Of a stretch of 6,151 nt of DNA, positions 5,819-6,151 are shown piece after piece. Source of the stretch: Candidatus Acetothermia bacterium (GTDB taxonomy: Bacteria > Bipolaricaulota > Bipolaricaulia > UBA7950 > UBA9294); assembly GCA_003650505.1 (NCBI GenBank), contig QMQL01000053.1, positions 1-6,151 of the forward strand, given 5' to 3'. Each line of letters begins with the position of its first letter. The stretch's first letter is position 1. The position numbers and the translations under genes are program-made. A model generated the notes under the pieces. The model searched no databases and had not been told where the DNA came from. It saw only the letters and a list, made by a program, of their open reading frames with translations.

Positions 5819-6151
5819 TCAAGCGATCCGGAGGCTCCGGAGCCGGTCGATCGCCGCTGCGATCTCGTAGCGCCGCGGCCGGGCGAAATCGCCCGGGTGC
5901 TCGCCGGCCGAGGAGCGGGGGGAGAGGACGTCGAGCCCCTCTCGATCGAAGGTCTCCTCCAACCGATCGAGGATCACGGGGATCGTCGCCCCGTCCATCA
6001 GCTGGCTTGCAGCGAGCTGGATCGCCATCCCGATCGCCCGCGTCTGGCTCCTATCGACGATCTGCTCGACGGCACGAAGGTCGATCAGCGATCTTCCGAA
6101 GAGGATGGTATCGATCCCTCTTGCCTCGATCTTCACCGGTTTCTTTCCGCG
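5819..6151 (-). CDS. Predicted ATPase of the ABC class (COG3044-like), C-terminal part
   Basis: The frame is open to the right edge, so the gene is 5'-truncated; 110 residues are visible, beginning RGKKPVKIEARGID. The start of an apparent shorter frame (GTG 6136) is internal. Recognisable stretches are FGRSLIDLRAVEQIVD, then SQTRAIGMAIQ, and near the end FARPRRYEIAAAIDRLRSL. These match my memory of the C-terminal domain of the predicted ABC-class ATPases (COG3044/PF09818), which follows the P-loop domain. The Walker motifs would lie outside the window and cannot be checked. The cellular role of the family is poorly known; a nucleic-acid-related role has been suggested for relatives. The gene ends with TGA at 5819, facing the ACT gene, with the perfect hairpin just beyond it. 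Confidence 0.77.
   Translation of the reverse strand, partial: RGKKPVKIEARGIDTILFGRSLIDLRAVEQIVDRSQTRAIGMAIQLAASQLMDGATIPVILDRLEETFDREGLDVLSPRSSAGEHPGDFARPRRYEIAAAIDRLRSLRIA

Overview
The window (about 60% GC by eye) looks like a bacterial chromosome segment. Start codons with Shine-Dalgarno sites, a sigma70-like TTGACA box and a Sec-type signal peptide all point to bacteria. A long protein with alternating beta-strand character suggests a diderm cell. The split, E-F-G-first order of the antiporter genes is the one used in Pyrococcus-type membrane-bound hydrogenase (Mbh) and related anaerobic or thermophilic Mrp modules. A deep-branching anaerobic lineage such as Bipolaricaulota or Thermotogae-like bacteria would fit, but this is a guess from gene content, not a taxonomic assignment.

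Left part (1-1725, minus strand): six tightly overlapping genes encode small membrane subunits of an Mrp/Mnh-type cation:proton antiporter module. In transcription order they are MnhE, MnhF, MnhG, a stand-alone DUF4040 subunit (MbhD-like), a stand-alone MbhE-like subunit, and the start of an MnhB-domain subunit (MbhF-like) that runs off the left edge. This matches mbhA-B-C-D-E-F. Whether the operon continues into antiporter subunits only or into a hydrogenase or sulfur-reductase module cannot be seen here. A candidate promoter (TTGACA, 16-18 bp spacer, weak -10) and a hairpin lie in the 113-bp gap before the operon.

Centre (1839-5042, minus strand): one gene for a 1067-residue secreted or surface protein. 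Its order is signal peptide, two Ig-like (NEW3/CARDB-type) domains, about 440 residues of amphipathic beta-strand repeats that may form an outer-membrane barrel, two SdrD_B/Cna_B-like domains with acidic calcium-type loops, and two tandem PKD domains ending at the C-terminus. This is the least ordinary item in the window.

Right part: a divergent plus-strand gene (5229-5633) encodes a two-ACT-domain protein, probably an amino-acid-sensing regulator. It converges on the 3' end of a minus-strand gene (5819 to the right edge) that reads as the C-terminus of the ABC-class predicted ATPase family (COG3044). A perfect 12-bp inverted repeat lies between the two convergent genes. No rRNA, tRNA, CRISPR array or transposase was seen. 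The gene-free stretches (113, 186 and 185 bp) are all below 300 bp.
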